From the NCBI GenBank assembly GCA_944324365.1, contig CALUWA010000010.1, forward strand, positions 1 through 51,795: DNA of 51,795 nt, written 5' to 3'. Shown here in pieces: positions 42,397 to 51,036 of this stretch; position 1 is the first letter of the stretch, and each line of letters opens with the position of its first letter. The notes under the pieces were generated by a model. The model saw only the letters and a list, made by a program, of their open reading frames with translations, ran no database searches and had not been told where the DNA came from. The stretch is from Candidatus Gastranaerophilales bacterium. GTDB taxonomy: Bacteria; Cyanobacteriota; Vampirovibrionia; Gastranaerophilales; Gastranaerophilaceae. The position numbers and the translations under genes were made by a program.

Positions 42397-43605
42397 ATGG
42401 GAATTTCAAAACTTATGCTTTCTTTTGCGCAAAAAGCAAGGAACAGTGTTGGTCTGTACACAAAAAAACAATCTGTCAACGCTTCAGTAAATATCGGCAA
42501 AGAACTGGTAGACTTATCTAAAAAAGAAACTCCGATGACAAAAGAAGTTATACAGTCTGTTATAAAGAAACACGTTCCAAAAGCAAAAGTAAATATAATT
42601 ACAGACAAAGATAAATTTGCAAAAGTATTACGCAACGCAGGAGAAAACCCTGAAGCCGTAGACGCCGCTTCAAGCGGAACGGCAGCTTTATATTTTAATT
42701 TCCAAGGAAAAGCAAAAGGGATATTCATCCCTAAATTGCAAACTCCAAATGAAATGGCAAACTTTGCACATGAATTTGAACATTACATGTATAACGAGCA
42801 TACTCCTAAAAGAAAACTCTTGCTAAATACAGTACAGAAAATATCAAACATTATTGAACGGTATAAACCTAAGGCCAAACAAACAAAACCAAAGGAATAC
42901 AAGCAAATTACAACAGAATTTGACCTTCAAAGAAATCTTAGCGAATTTTTCGGCATAAAAGATTTGACATTGTGTGGAAATTTAAAAGGAGTTAAACCAA
43001 CACACGAAGGGGTAACAGAATTACTTCAAGGCGAAAACTTCCTAGGCTTAACCAACGACAAACGTGTAAATGCTTATATAAGAGCCATTACACGTAATCA
43101 AATGCATCCTAAAGATCGAAAAAGCCTCTCAAAACTGCTGATCTCTAAAACAACTATCGATGACGAAGCAAGAGCATATAGCGTAAGTGATACCGTAAGA
43201 AGGTATGCAACCGGTAGAACGAGCATAACTACTGATGGATTAATTTCAGATATTTATAAAAGAACAAGTGCTGTTTTAAAAGATGAAATAAAACTTGCAT
43301 TCAAAAACTTAAGAAAACATAAACCTCAAAAAATAGAAAATCCGACTGGCGTCAATGGAGAATTTAAGACAGGACTTCCAACGAATTCTTATTGCGGCGA
43401 AAAGTATATTGACCCTCTCTCTGCATTTTTACAACAGACAAAAGTTGAATATGGAGAAACTATACATATTGGAGATATTATAAACAAAAAATTAAAAAAT
43501 GCAAAAAAAATAAAAGTCAGCAAAACGACACTTGAACCGTATGAACCGAAAGTTGTGGACTGCGGTGTATTTAAAAAAGCCGGAGGACAAGCGGATAAGT
43601 CTTGA
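42397..43605 (+). CDS. Unrecognised 402-aa protein with HExxH zincin motif
   Basis: No named family recognised. Residues about 125-140 read MANFAHEFEHYMYNEHTP, an HExxH zinc-protease type motif inside a helix. A later DDEARAYSVSDTVRRYA supplies an E-A-x-A-Y that could be the third ligand, as in gluzincins. The N-terminal half is Lys-rich with a helical start (KLMLSFAQKARNSVGLYTKK). No signal peptide or membrane segment is evident. An AGGAG Shine-Dalgarno precedes the ATG. It follows proBA by 77 bp on the same strand but shows no functional link to proline. Metallopeptidase activity is inference from the motif. Confidence 0.6.
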   Translation: MGISKLMLSFAQKARNSVGLYTKKQSVNASVNIGKELVDLSKKETPMTKEVIQSVIKKHVPKAKVNIITDKDKFAKVLRNAGENPEAVDAASSGTAALYFNFQGKAKGIFIPKLQTPNEMANFAHEFEHYMYNEHTPKRKLLLNTVQKISNIIERYKPKAKQTKPKEYKQITTEFDLQRNLSEFFGIKDLTLCGNLKGVKPTHEGVTELLQGENFLGLTNDKRVNAYIRAITRNQMHPKDRKSLSKLLISKTTIDDEARAYSVSDTVRRYATGRTSITTDGLISDIYKRTSAVLKDEIKLAFKNLRKHKPQKIENPTGVNGEFKTGLPTNSYCGEKYIDPLSAFLQQTKVEYGETIHIGDIINKKLKNAKKIKVSKTTLEPYEPKVVDCGVFKKAGGQADKS

Positions 43606-43630
43606 CAAATTAAGCAAAATCGGAAATAAT
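43602..43630 (+). promoter_or_regulatory. Promoter of a small antisense RNA
   Basis: Consensus TTGACA (43602-43607), 17-bp spacer, AATAAT (43625-43630); TAATGT at 19 bp is an alternative -10. It overlaps the end of the HExxH protein gene. No open frame with an RBS follows on this strand. Confidence 0.6.
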
Positions 43631-43636
43631 GTAAAC

Positions 43637-43745
43637 ATAGGGGGAAGCCCTAAAGAAGTAGAGTTTCCTTAGGACTTCACTTAGTACCCTATGATTTTAG
43701 GAATTTAGAAAAAGCTCCAAGAGTTCCAGCTCTGGGGCTTTTTCT
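43637..43745 (+). ncRNA. Predicted ~110-nt small RNA, antisense to a 32-aa ORF
   Basis: Between the TTGACA promoter and the terminator, the plus strand folds into an outer stem CATAGGG (43636-43642) with CCCTATG (43687-43693) and an inner stem GAAGCCCTAA (43644-43653) with TTAGGACTTC (43669-43678, one C-A mismatch; on the minus strand the same position is a G-U pair). Its 3' half overlaps the 3' end of the minus-strand 32-aa ORF. No known RNA family recognised; it is not SRP RNA, 6S or tmRNA. Confidence 0.5.
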
Positions 43746-43795
43746 TTAAGTGTTTTGATTAAAACATCAAACACCAGATAAAAGCCTAATTTCAT
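43697..43795 (-). CDS. 32-aa ORF with strong RBS (candidate toxin-like or leader peptide)
   Basis: Starts ATG 43795 with AAAGGAGGTGAGATT upstream, the best Shine-Dalgarno in this part of the window. The peptide begins MKLGFYLVFDVLIKTLKEKA and ends in a Leu/Glu-rich helix (PELELLELFLNS). The first 13 residues are hydrophobic, the rest amphipathic. TATAAT and TACTAT are about 80 nt upstream on the minus strand (near 43876). The leader has CCGCCACTTCC, which can pair with GGCGGAAAGG just before the RBS. With the antisense RNA this resembles a type I toxin-antitoxin layout, but the function is unproven. Confidence 0.5.
   Translation of the reverse strand: MKLGFYLVFDVLIKTLKEKAPELELLELFLNS
43708..43746 (+). 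terminator. Terminator of the small RNA
   Basis: AAAAGCTCCA, one-base bulge, GAG, loop TTCCAG, CTC, TGGGGCTTTT, then TCTTT. The stem lies inside the 32-aa ORF on the other strand. Confidence 0.6.
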
Positions 43796-43923
43796 AATCT
43801 CACCTCCTTTCCGCCGATTTCTTAGTAAAAATGCGTGTGCGGTGGAAGTGGCGGGCACTTACCCTGTAAAATTATAGTATCATATCCCCTAACATTTGTC
43901 TATAAATATTAATAATATTTCCG

Positions 43924-44133
43924 TTATGGCACCGGGTCATATCCGCCTTCATGCCAGGGATGGCATTTGGAAATTCTTTTTATTCCAAGCCATCCGCCTT
44001 TTAAAACCCCGTATTTTTCTATTGCCTGACGTGTGTATTCGGAGCAGGTTGGAGTAAACCTGCACACAGGCGGAGTGTATTTTGAAAAAAACTGATAAAT
44101 TTTAATTAAAAATAAAACAAACTTTTTTAGCAT
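43924..44133 (-). CDS. yidD: Membrane protein insertion efficiency factor YidD
   Basis: 69 aa, normal length. Amphipathic N-terminus ([20 protein letters not shown]) then the family signature [43 protein letters not shown]. YidD aids YidC-dependent membrane insertion and usually sits between rnpA and yidC. Here it is instead the last gene of the flagellar run, starting one base after the flhA stop (TAA-A-ATG). Its co-expression with FlhA is unusual. Confidence 0.95.
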   Translation of the reverse strand: MLKKFVLFLIKIYQFFSKYTPPVCRFTPTCSEYTRQAIEKYGVLKGGWLGIKRISKCHPWHEGGYDPVP

Positions 44134-44134
44134 T

Positions 44135-46231
44135 TTAACTTACCGTATAGCTGTCGCCGATAGTATCGACAGCTTCAACCTTAATATCCGTAATAAGTTC
44201 CGAATAAGATATAACAACAATAGTCGGAATATGACGCTCAAGAAGCTGGTACAACGGCAGACGTATTCTCGGAGAACACAAAATTACAGGCTGGGTGCCG
44301 CATGCCTGATGCGCTCTCATCAGGGTTGTAGCCGTTGTTTCAATAAGTTCCTGAACCTGCATAGGATTCAGCAAAAACATTGTACCAAGCTCTGTTCTCT
44401 GACAGCTGTCGTCAAGTGTTTTTTCCCAATCAGGCGAAAGTGTCAGCGCATACAATACCTTGTCGTCGCTTACATTAGAAAGACATATTTGACGACCCAA
44501 AGCAGCCCTCAAACGTTCTGACAAGATATCCGGTTCTTTTGAAAATCTTGCATAATCGCAAAGTCTTTCAAAAACGAAGATAATATCCTTGATTGAAACT
44601 TTTTCTCTGATAAGGTTAACGAAGATTTTTCTCAGGTCGCTTGTAGAAATAATTGTCGGAACAAGGTCGTTAACAAGTGTCGGGTCTTGTGAACGCACAA
44701 GTTCCATAAGTTTAAGCACGTCGGTCTTTGTCATAACCTCATCAACATGTTTTCTTACACATTCCTGCAAGTGGGTAACAATTACGTCTGTACTGTCAAC
44801 CGCCGTAACCGAACGCGCCGTTTTTGCATCTTCCGGCTTAATCCAGTAAGCCTGGGTTTGATAAGTCGGGTCAATACCGATAATTGCGTCTTCCGGAACT
44901 TCTTTTTTAACTGCATCCCACTGATCTGCGATAACCATTAATTTGCCCGGGTAAACATAACCCGTTGCAACAGTATTACCACGGATAGCAATCAAATATT
45001 CATTCGCATCCAAAGCAGATGAGTCCATAATTCTTATGTTAGGCAGAATATATCCGAGCTCGTCAGTCACTCTCTGACGCAAAGCGGCAATTTTTGCAAG
45101 CAATTGGCCTTCCTGGTCAGGATCAGCAATAACAAGCAAATTAGAACCTACCTGCAAACTCAAAACATCAACCCCTAAACGCTCGTACATTCTGTTCGGG
45201 TTAACAAGATCCTGCATATTCTGGCGGACATTTTCCAATTGACCCAACTGTGACTGAACATCCGCATTGATAAGTACTGAAAATCCGGCAACACCCAAAG
45301 CCACCGCAAATAAGGTAAACGGGAACCAAGGCAGTCCCGTAATAGGCCCCGTTACCGCAAGCAAAGCCAAAAATCCTGCCGCAAAAAACAAAGCATAAGG
45401 TTTTGTCATAATCTGCCCGGCAACATCAGCACCAAGAGAAGAACTCTGCGCGGAAGAACGTGTCATAAAAATACCGGCAGCTATTGACATCAAAAGTGAC
45501 GGAACCTGGGAAGCCAAACCGTCGCCGATTGTTAAGATAGTATATTTAGAAACTGCATCGGCAATAGGCATCTGGTTCATCAAACATCCCACGCACAAAC
45601 CGCCGATAATGTTAATAAGTACGATGATAATACCCGCTATAGTATCACCTTTTACGAACTTCATGGCACCGTCCATACTACCGAACAAACTTGATTCTCT
45701 TGACAGGTCATCACGTCTTTTAGTTGCCTCTTCAGGAGAAATCAGACCGGCATTAAAGTCGGCGTCAATCGTCATTTGTTTACCGGGCATAGCATCAAGT
45801 GCAAACCTTGCGGAAACTTCCGCGATACGTTCGGCACCTTTTGTGATTACCATAAACTGTACAACCGTAATGATAAGGAAGATAACACCGCCTACAACCA
45901 TATTACCGCCGGTAACGAAGGTTCCGAATGCGTGAATAACTTCTCCCGCCTCGCCCTTTGCCAAAATCAGCCTTGTTGATGCGATAGAAAGAACCAAACG
46001 AAACATCGTACCAAGCAAGATAATAGAAGGAAATGACGACAATTCCAACGGCTTTTGAACATACAGCCCGAACATCAAAAGTACAATTCCGAGAGTAATA
46101 TTCAAACATATTGAAAAATTAATAACCCAGTTAGGCATTTCAACAAGCAGGATTAATAACAGTGTCAATACAAACACTGCCAGGAATAATTCGCTTAACG
46201 GATTTGAATTACTTGCCGCGCCCTGTGCCAT
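44135..46231 (-). CDS. flhA: Flagellar export gate protein FlhA
   Basis: 698 aa, the usual size. Eight membrane segments in the first 330 residues ([40 protein letters not shown]). The FHIPEP-family signature is visible: [20 protein letters not shown], then [20 protein letters not shown] and [20 protein letters not shown] with the conserved charged residues for proton-coupled export. The cytosolic domain, about 360-698, forms the nonameric ring that docks chaperone-substrate complexes ([39 protein letters not shown]). SD GAGGGAATTGTA. The start overlaps the fliH stop. FlhB and FliPQR are not in the window. Confidence 0.96.
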   Translation of the reverse strand: MAQGAASNSNPLSELFLAVFVLTLLLILLVEMPNWVINFSICLNITLGIVLLMFGLYVQKPLELSSFPSIILLGTMFRLVLSIASTRLILAKGEAGEVIHAFGTFVTGGNMVVGGVIFLIITVVQFMVITKGAERIAEVSARFALDAMPGKQMTIDADFNAGLISPEEATKRRDDLSRESSLFGSMDGAMKFVKGDTIAGIIIVLINIIGGLCVGCLMNQMPIADAVSKYTILTIGDGLASQVPSLLMSIAAGIFMTRSSAQSSSLGADVAGQIMTKPYALFFAAGFLALLAVTGPITGLPWFPFTLFAVALGVAGFSVLINADVQSQLGQLENVRQNMQDLVNPNRMYERLGVDVLSLQVGSNLLVIADPDQEGQLLAKIAALRQRVTDELGYILPNIRIMDSSALDANEYLIAIRGNTVATGYVYPGKLMVIADQWDAVKKEVPEDAIIGIDPTYQTQAYWIKPEDAKTARSVTAVDSTDVIVTHLQECVRKHVDEVMTKTDVLKLMELVRSQDPTLVNDLVPTIISTSDLRKIFVNLIREKVSIKDIIFVFERLCDYARFSKEPDILSERLRAALGRQICLSNVSDDKVLYALTLSPDWEKTLDDSCQRTELGTMFLLNPMQVQELIETTATTLMRAHQACGTQPVILCSPRIRLPLYQLLERHIPTIVVISYSELITDIKVEAVDTIGDSYTVS

Positions 46232-47094
46232 TACAATTCCCTCAACGCTTCACTTACCAAATTTATTCGGGTTTCAATTGTTGCATCAACTACTCCGTTA
46301 TCAGTTGTTACAATACATCCGCCTTCACTAATCATCTCGTCCGGAAGAACAACAACCTTGGTACTCAACCCTGCCAAATCCAAAAGCTCAGGAACAGCCT
46401 GTTTAACCTCATTTACCTCTGCGGGATTTACCTGAAGCGTAACTTTTGGTTCTTCTTTTGAAAGAGTTTTTAATACGTCCACTATTGTATTGAACAGCAC
46501 CTGCGGATCTTGCTCTATCTCTTTTTTAATGATTTTCTGCGCAATATCAACACTGATTTCCAAAATATCAGGTGCAATATAACCGTATACATCATTCGGC
46601 GCATTCATAAACTGTGCTATAGCATTTCGAAATTCCGCCAAATCTCCCTGAACCTGTTCCAATCCGGCTTGATAACCCTCTTTTCTGGCAGCTTCACGGA
46701 TAGAATCCGCTTCTTCTCTTGCACGGGATACCAAATTTCTGTCATCAACACGCCTGAAACCGCGCCTTCTGTCACCCCGGCGGCGTTCCTTACGCTGGGT
46801 AAAATCTATATTATCCAGATTAAACAAATCAACTTCTTCCGGATTATCCTGAGCCTGAACCGGAGGCGGCACGGAAACCGAAACCGGAGGCGGGGGCTGA
46901 ATTTGTTCATTTCCGGACGGGGCAGGGTCAGAATAATTCTCTACATATGAAACGTTTTCGGGTTCAATATTTTGGTCGTAATTTTCTGCATAAGAAGTTT
47001 CCCCACTCTGATACTGCATTTCTGCATCAGACTGAGCCTGCGGAATATCCCCTAATCCGTTAGCTTTATTTAAACGTTTCTTTTTTATAATCAT
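46231..47094 (-). CDS. fliH: Flagellar assembly protein FliH-like
   Basis: 287 aa. FliH is the stator-like regulator of the FliI export ATPase, related to the F-ATPase b/delta subunits. The first 130 residues are Pro/Gln/Asp-rich and disordered (VSVSVPPPVQAQDNPEEVDL), then a helical segment (AREEADSIREAARKEGYQAGLEQVQ) and the conserved C-terminal domain (ILEISVDIAQKIIKKEIEQD; LVNPAEVNEV-like LQVNPAEVNEVKQAVPELL; VVVLPDEMISEGGCIVTTDNGVVDATIETR). The C-terminus is diagnostic. FliI, its partner, is not next to it. Start ATG 47094 is 12 bp after the upstream gene. Confidence 0.87.
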   Translation of the reverse strand: MIIKKKRLNKANGLGDIPQAQSDAEMQYQSGETSYAENYDQNIEPENVSYVENYSDPAPSGNEQIQPPPPVSVSVPPPVQAQDNPEEVDLFNLDNIDFTQRKERRRGDRRRGFRRVDDRNLVSRAREEADSIREAARKEGYQAGLEQVQGDLAEFRNAIAQFMNAPNDVYGYIAPDILEISVDIAQKIIKKEIEQDPQVLFNTIVDVLKTLSKEEPKVTLQVNPAEVNEVKQAVPELLDLAGLSTKVVVLPDEMISEGGCIVTTDNGVVDATIETRINLVSEALREL

Positions 47095-47106
47095 GATTTA
47101 ATTTTA

Positions 47107-48174
47107 TTATACACCACTCTCAAGATATGTGGCAATAATATTAGCAATTCTTGGTGAAATATTTTTGTAATATTCATCTTCAATTGCGTTGAAAACAAAC
47201 TGGCGAACCTTCTGTCTTTCAAGCTGTAATCTGCGTTCCAGACGATTTCTTCCGTATGTATCAATTGTCTGCTTAACTCTTTGGACAACTTTCTTTTTGT
47301 TAATTTCTGTTGCTTCGGGCAGTTTTTCGGCAATTTCATCGAGAAATTTCATAGTAACCGTCGGATCGACCTGATCCTCCAGGTCATTAACATACATATA
47401 CTTAATAACCGTTCCGGCATCTTCCTGCTCAAAACATTCAAGAATCGACTGAACCTGTTCTTCATCATCAATACGTTTTAACAAAAGTGCAACTGTAACA
47501 AGTTTAAGCAGCTTCGGCGGCTGGTAACGACCGTTTGAAGATACAGGTACACTGCTGTTCCCCTGTACTGCCGGTACATTTGACTGCTGTGCGGCAGCCG
47601 CATTACCCTGCTGTTGAACTGCAGGCGGAGCAGCCTGCGCTTGCGGCTGAGATTCAGGCTGAACTTCGCCTTCATCCTGCATTTGCTGCATCATATTGTC
47701 AATATTGGATTGATGGGAAGCTTTATCCATAAGCCCTTCATCAATAAATCCTTTATCTTTTAATTCTTTGATACTTTCCAGGTAAGTCTTTTTTACGTGG
47801 TGCTCTATAAGCTGTAAGATTTGATCCTGCGGAAGTCCCTGCTTAAAGGTTTGTTTTGCGATTTCAAAGATAGTAAACGCAATCTTTTGCATAATAGGAT
47901 CCCAAAACTGCTGCGGAATCCCTGAACGTATCAAGTCAACCGATTTATGAAATGCCCATTCTGCAATTATCTGGGTAATCATTACAGCCTGGTCTGCATT
48001 AAATCCTAATTCCGTATCGTTATAAAGCGCTTCTCCGGCAAGAACTGAAAAGTTTAAAAGAGTATTTGTAACATAAGCCTTTTGGTCATTGTTAAAATCC
48101 TGCGGTACAAGTTCTGCTGCCTGTCCCGCCAGATTTTGCGCAAACGCGTTATAATCAAATCCTTGTATAGCCAT
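47107..48174 (-). CDS. Divergent FliG-position protein (possible motor switch protein)
   Basis: 355 aa, lies exactly where fliG stands in fliE-fliF-fliG-fliH operons. However the canonical FliG elements (EHPQ motif, the charged torque helix with conserved Arg/Asp pairs) are not visible. Two helical domains: residues about 20-165 (VMITQIIAEWAFHKSVDLIR; FTIFEIAKQTFKQGLPQDQI) and about 215-355 (KLLKLVTVALLLKRIDDEEQ, VQSILECFEQEDAGTVIKYM, which loosely recalls the FliG middle domain; VVQRVKQTIDTYGRNRLERR). They are joined by a Gln/Pro/Ala-rich linker (about 170-210). FliF next door keeps its FliG-binding tail, so a FliG-type partner is expected. Family assignment uncertain. SD AGAGG. Confidence 0.55.
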   Translation of the reverse strand: MAIQGFDYNAFAQNLAGQAAELVPQDFNNDQKAYVTNTLLNFSVLAGEALYNDTELGFNADQAVMITQIIAEWAFHKSVDLIRSGIPQQFWDPIMQKIAFTIFEIAKQTFKQGLPQDQILQLIEHHVKKTYLESIKELKDKGFIDEGLMDKASHQSNIDNMMQQMQDEGEVQPESQPQAQAAPPAVQQQGNAAAAQQSNVPAVQGNSSVPVSSNGRYQPPKLLKLVTVALLLKRIDDEEQVQSILECFEQEDAGTVIKYMYVNDLEDQVDPTVTMKFLDEIAEKLPEATEINKKKVVQRVKQTIDTYGRNRLERRLQLERQKVRQFVFNAIEDEYYKNISPRIANIIATYLESGV

Positions 48175-48188
48175 TTCCTAACCTCTTT

Positions 48189-49859
48189 TTAACTGTTTTC
48201 AATCCAGCTCTTTATCTTATCGCCGGTATCTTCGCCGTCAGTATGTTCCATGCTGGAAGACAAGTTTTCCAAAGCTCCGGCAAGTTCTTCCGGTGTACGT
48301 GTTCCGAGATAAGCTCTCTGCTGCTGTTCCAAAAGTCCTTGCGCAAGTTCTGTTTGTCTGTCAGCAAGCTGTGCCGCACGTCCGTTAATATCAACAATTT
48401 CTTTATCCTGTTCAGCTTCTTTCTGGCGTAATCTTTCAACCTCAATGGCATTTTCTTCCTGAATTTGGCGGACTCTGCTTGATACGGCCTTAAATACAAT
48501 AACCAAACCAATACCGCTGAGGAGAACTGCCAGCCACCAAGGATTTCCGCTTTCATCCGGTTTTGGAAGGTTAGCAGGTCTGTCCGATGCAAGATAAGGG
48601 TCAACAGAATCGGAAAATGCAATTGAAACATTATCAGGACTTGCCTTTGGACTTGCTGCATGAGCAATAAGTTCTTTTAATTCTTCCAGAGTTGTTTCCG
48701 GCGGAATAGCACTTCTTTCCAATGTTACCGCAACTGAAATCTCCTCTACAATTCCCGGTTTCAAATACTCATTCAACTGGGTTTTGCTCACACCGTATTG
48801 AGTTTCGGTAGCAGAACGATTATAACTTCTGTTCTGGCTTGAATTTCCGCTGGCATTACCCATACCGTTCGGTAAATAAACACTCACTGCATTTGTATTT
48901 GTATTACTGTCTTGAGTTTGATCGCCCAAACCTTCATTAAAAGACTGTTCGCTTATTGACGCTTTATTGTTAGGGTCGTACATTGTGCTGTACTTTTCAG
49001 CAGGAGCCTGACGTAAGAAAGTACTAACCGTTGCAACATAGTTGCCTTTCCCAATAAGCCTGTCTAATTGAAGCGTAACTTTCTGCTGCATATATCTGTC
49101 ATTTTCTTCAAGTCTTGCAAGCATTTCATCAGAAGCATTCATAATACTGTGATAAACATTACCGTTTGTATCGGTAATAGATATATTTTCCGCACTCAAC
49201 CCGGAAACACTGCCCAATAAAAGATTAGATATTGCTTTAACTTTTAGCTGGTCAAGTTTTTCTCCCGGTGCAAGCACTATTTGAACAGTTGCCGTTACAG
49301 GTTTTTGATTTTCCGTAAACATTGTCTGTTCCGGAATTGAAATAAATACCGAAGCATTTTCAATAGGTTTTATTTTTCTGATTAATCTGGATAACTCACC
49401 GTTTATTGCACGGGTAAGTCTTATTTTTTTATCTTCTTTGGTAGATGTAAAGTCGCCTTTATCAAAAATTTCAAGTCCTACGTTTTGATCCATAAGACCG
49501 CTTTGTACAATTTGAATTAGAGCTTCATCTCTCTGTGCAGTTGTACATTTCTTTTCACCGGTCGTACAATCGCCGGCTTTTAGATATAGTCTTGATTTTG
49601 TACCGTCAAGTGCACGGGAAACCGCAATATTATATCTTGCCAAAAGCGCCTGAATTTCTATAGCTTTACCCAGATTATCCGTTGTAAGAAGGTCAACATC
49701 GGTTTTCAAAGGCTGCTCAGTTACGGTTGTGCCGTTTTTATTTTTTGAACCGGAGCTTGCAACTATACCTATCGTTATAAAAAGCGCCAGCACAAGCACT
49801 AAACCGCCTATTATGCCATATAAAAGAGGTTTATTCTCTAATATTTTTTGAAAATCCAT
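48189..49859 (-). CDS. fliF: Flagellar MS-ring protein FliF
   Basis: 556 aa. FliF builds the MS ring on which the motor and export gate assemble. TM1 about 13-34 (LYGIIGGLVLVLALFITIGI), ring-building motifs (EIQALLARYNIAVS; RLTRAINGELSRLIRKIKPIENASVFISIP; VTATVQIVLAPGEKL; ISNLLLGSVSGLSAENISITDTNGN), a long Asn/Ser-rich insert (about 285-345), TM2 about 440-460 and a cytoplasmic C-terminus ending DKIKSWIENS, similar to the FliG-binding end (x-x-x-W-I/L) of other FliF proteins. Second gene of the operon, 37 bp after fliE. A pair of Cys (TTGEKKCTT, preceded by GDC) in the ring domain is unusual. Confidence 0.93.
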   Translation of the reverse strand: MDFQKILENKPLLYGIIGGLVLVLALFITIGIVASSGSKNKNGTTVTEQPLKTDVDLLTTDNLGKAIEIQALLARYNIAVSRALDGTKSRLYLKAGDCTTGEKKCTTAQRDEALIQIVQSGLMDQNVGLEIFDKGDFTSTKEDKKIRLTRAINGELSRLIRKIKPIENASVFISIPEQTMFTENQKPVTATVQIVLAPGEKLDQLKVKAISNLLLGSVSGLSAENISITDTNGNVYHSIMNASDEMLARLEENDRYMQQKVTLQLDRLIGKGNYVATVSTFLRQAPAEKYSTMYDPNNKASISEQSFNEGLGDQTQDSNTNTNAVSVYLPNGMGNASGNSSQNRSYNRSATETQYGVSKTQLNEYLKPGIVEEISVAVTLERSAIPPETTLEELKELIAHAASPKASPDNVSIAFSDSVDPYLASDRPANLPKPDESGNPWWLAVLLSGIGLVIVFKAVSSRVRQIQEENAIEVERLRQKEAEQDKEIVDINGRAAQLADRQTELAQGLLEQQQRAYLGTRTPEELAGALENLSSSMEHTDGEDTGDKIKSWIENS

Positions 49860-49896
49860 GTCATCCCCGTCTGTACTTTAAAAATTTTAACTAAAA

Positions 49897-50235
49897 CTAT
49901 ACCTGAATTTGTGTTACTCTGTCATAAGCCTGGATAACTTTACCGACAGCCTGCGTAGCTACGTTAACAGTAATCTCGGACTTAGCCATCGCAATCATTA
50001 CATCGTGAATATCAATGTTTGTATTTCCGGACATTACATCTTTCAAAAGATCATCCGGAGCATTCAATTCCTTATTGAAATTCTCTACCAAGCCTGAAAA
50101 TACTGTCTTAAAATCCCCTGTTGCCGGTGTTTCCATTCTTTCCATACGAGCAGAAGGCATTCCGCCGACACCTGTGTCAAGTTTCGTGTGCTGTATTCTG
50201 TCTGCCAAATTAATGTTAGGATAGAAACTAGCCAT
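49897..50235 (-). CDS. fliE: Flagellar hook-basal body protein FliE
   Basis: 112 aa, usual length about 100-110. FliE joins the MS ring/export gate to the rod. The C-terminal half is diagnostic: DFKTVFSGLVENFNKELNAPDDL, SGNTNIDIHDVMIAMAKSEITVNVATQAVGKVIQAYDRV. The N-terminal 35 residues are a variable polar stretch. First gene of the operon, with an AGGAGGG Shine-Dalgarno and promoter at 50269-50297. Confidence 0.93.
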   Translation of the reverse strand: MASFYPNINLADRIQHTKLDTGVGGMPSARMERMETPATGDFKTVFSGLVENFNKELNAPDDLLKDVMSGNTNIDIHDVMIAMAKSEITVNVATQAVGKVIQAYDRVTQIQV

Positions 50236-50268
50236 ATTTATGCCCTCCTGATTTTATTTTAACTGATA

Positions 50269-50297
50269 ATTATAAATAATGTACGGGTTTACAGCAA
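50269..50297 (-). promoter_or_regulatory. Promoter of the fliE-yidD flagellar operon
   Basis: Minus strand TTGCTG, 17-bp spacer, TATAAT (forward ATTATA 50269-50274, CAGCAA 50292-50297). Sigma70-type rather than sigma28 or sigma54. The rest of 50236-50457 is AT-rich without other structure. Confidence 0.65.
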
Positions 50298-50423
50298 AAA
50301 TCATCTGTTTGCAGGATAAAAACAGATAAATTTACTACTTACTACCCAGCATCTGAAATTGTCTTAATGATTTTCTCCAAAAAATCAAGAAATTAATCAG
50401 ACAAGCTTCATTTATTCAACGGA

Positions 50424-50451
50424 TTGATTTTAATCTTAATATTATTAAAAT
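50424..50451 (+). promoter_or_regulatory. Leaderless promoter of the 187-aa secreted protein
   Basis: TTGATT (50424-50429), 16-bp spacer, TAAAAT (50446-50451), then 6 nt (AGTTAT) and the ATG at 50458. No Shine-Dalgarno. Confidence 0.65.
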
Positions 50452-50457
50452 AGTTAT

Positions 50458-51021
50458 ATGAAAAAATGGTTTATAGTTTTATGTTTAATAGCCGCTGGAA
50501 TAAGTGCAAACGCAAAGGACGTGGATTACCAGCAAATATACCGTGATATGGAAGCTCCGACCCTGAAATTTATCCACGATATTGATCCGGGAGAATATTA
50601 TGATACCCGTAATTCAACCTGGTCACCTTATCCGCTTTTCAGATTAACAAGTCCTATATACTTCAAAGATATTGAAATAGAGCCGGGATATTACCTCCTA
50701 ACCCCACGGGAACATAAAGGGAGCTGGTATATTCTCTTTAAAGAAGCCGGCAAAGTAAAATATATTATACCTACATACGACAGAGAAATTGTTCCGGTAA
50801 TGTTCTATGACGATAACCTTCCGCAGCCGAAACTGGCACCGTCGCAAAAAGTTCACTTAAAACTCCTCGATATAATGGGAAAATTCGTTCCAAGCGCCAA
50901 ACGTGAACCAACTCCACAAACTTACCTTGAAACAACGGATTTAGATAACAATTTTGTTTCAATTGTAATATATTGGGGAAATTATAGATATTACACAATA
51001 TTCAGAACAATCCGTCTGTAA
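50458..51021 (+). CDS. Secreted hypothetical protein, 187 aa
   Basis: N-terminal signal peptide (MKKWFIVLCLIAAGISANA, cut before KDVDY). The mature part is aromatic and Pro-rich, with no repeated motif: DPGEYYDTRNSTWSPYPLFR, SPIYFKDIEIEPGYYLLTPR, GSWYILFKEAGKVKYIIPTYD, then a basic stretch and NFVSIVIYWGNYRYYTIFR. It looks like an all-beta exported protein. I recognise no family. It is divergent from fliE and converges on the pilin-like gene with 15 bp between stops. Confidence 0.65.
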   Translation: MKKWFIVLCLIAAGISANAKDVDYQQIYRDMEAPTLKFIHDIDPGEYYDTRNSTWSPYPLFRLTSPIYFKDIEIEPGYYLLTPREHKGSWYILFKEAGKVKYIIPTYDREIVPVMFYDDNLPQPKLAPSQKVHLKLLDIMGKFVPSAKREPTPQTYLETTDLDNNFVSIVIYWGNYRYYTIFRTIRL

Positions 51022-51036
51022 GTATGTTACATATCC

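Noticed and set aside
43602-43900. SRP 4.5S RNA, 6S RNA, tmRNA or a tRNA at the small RNA locus
   Set aside because: No SRP tetraloop domain (GGUC...GGAAGG...AGCAG), no tRNA-like CCA end or T-loop, and no long 6S-like open helix.
47107-48174. Straight annotation as FliG
   Set aside because: Position fits, but the EHPQ motif and torque helix are not visible, so I kept it as an uncertain FliG-position protein.
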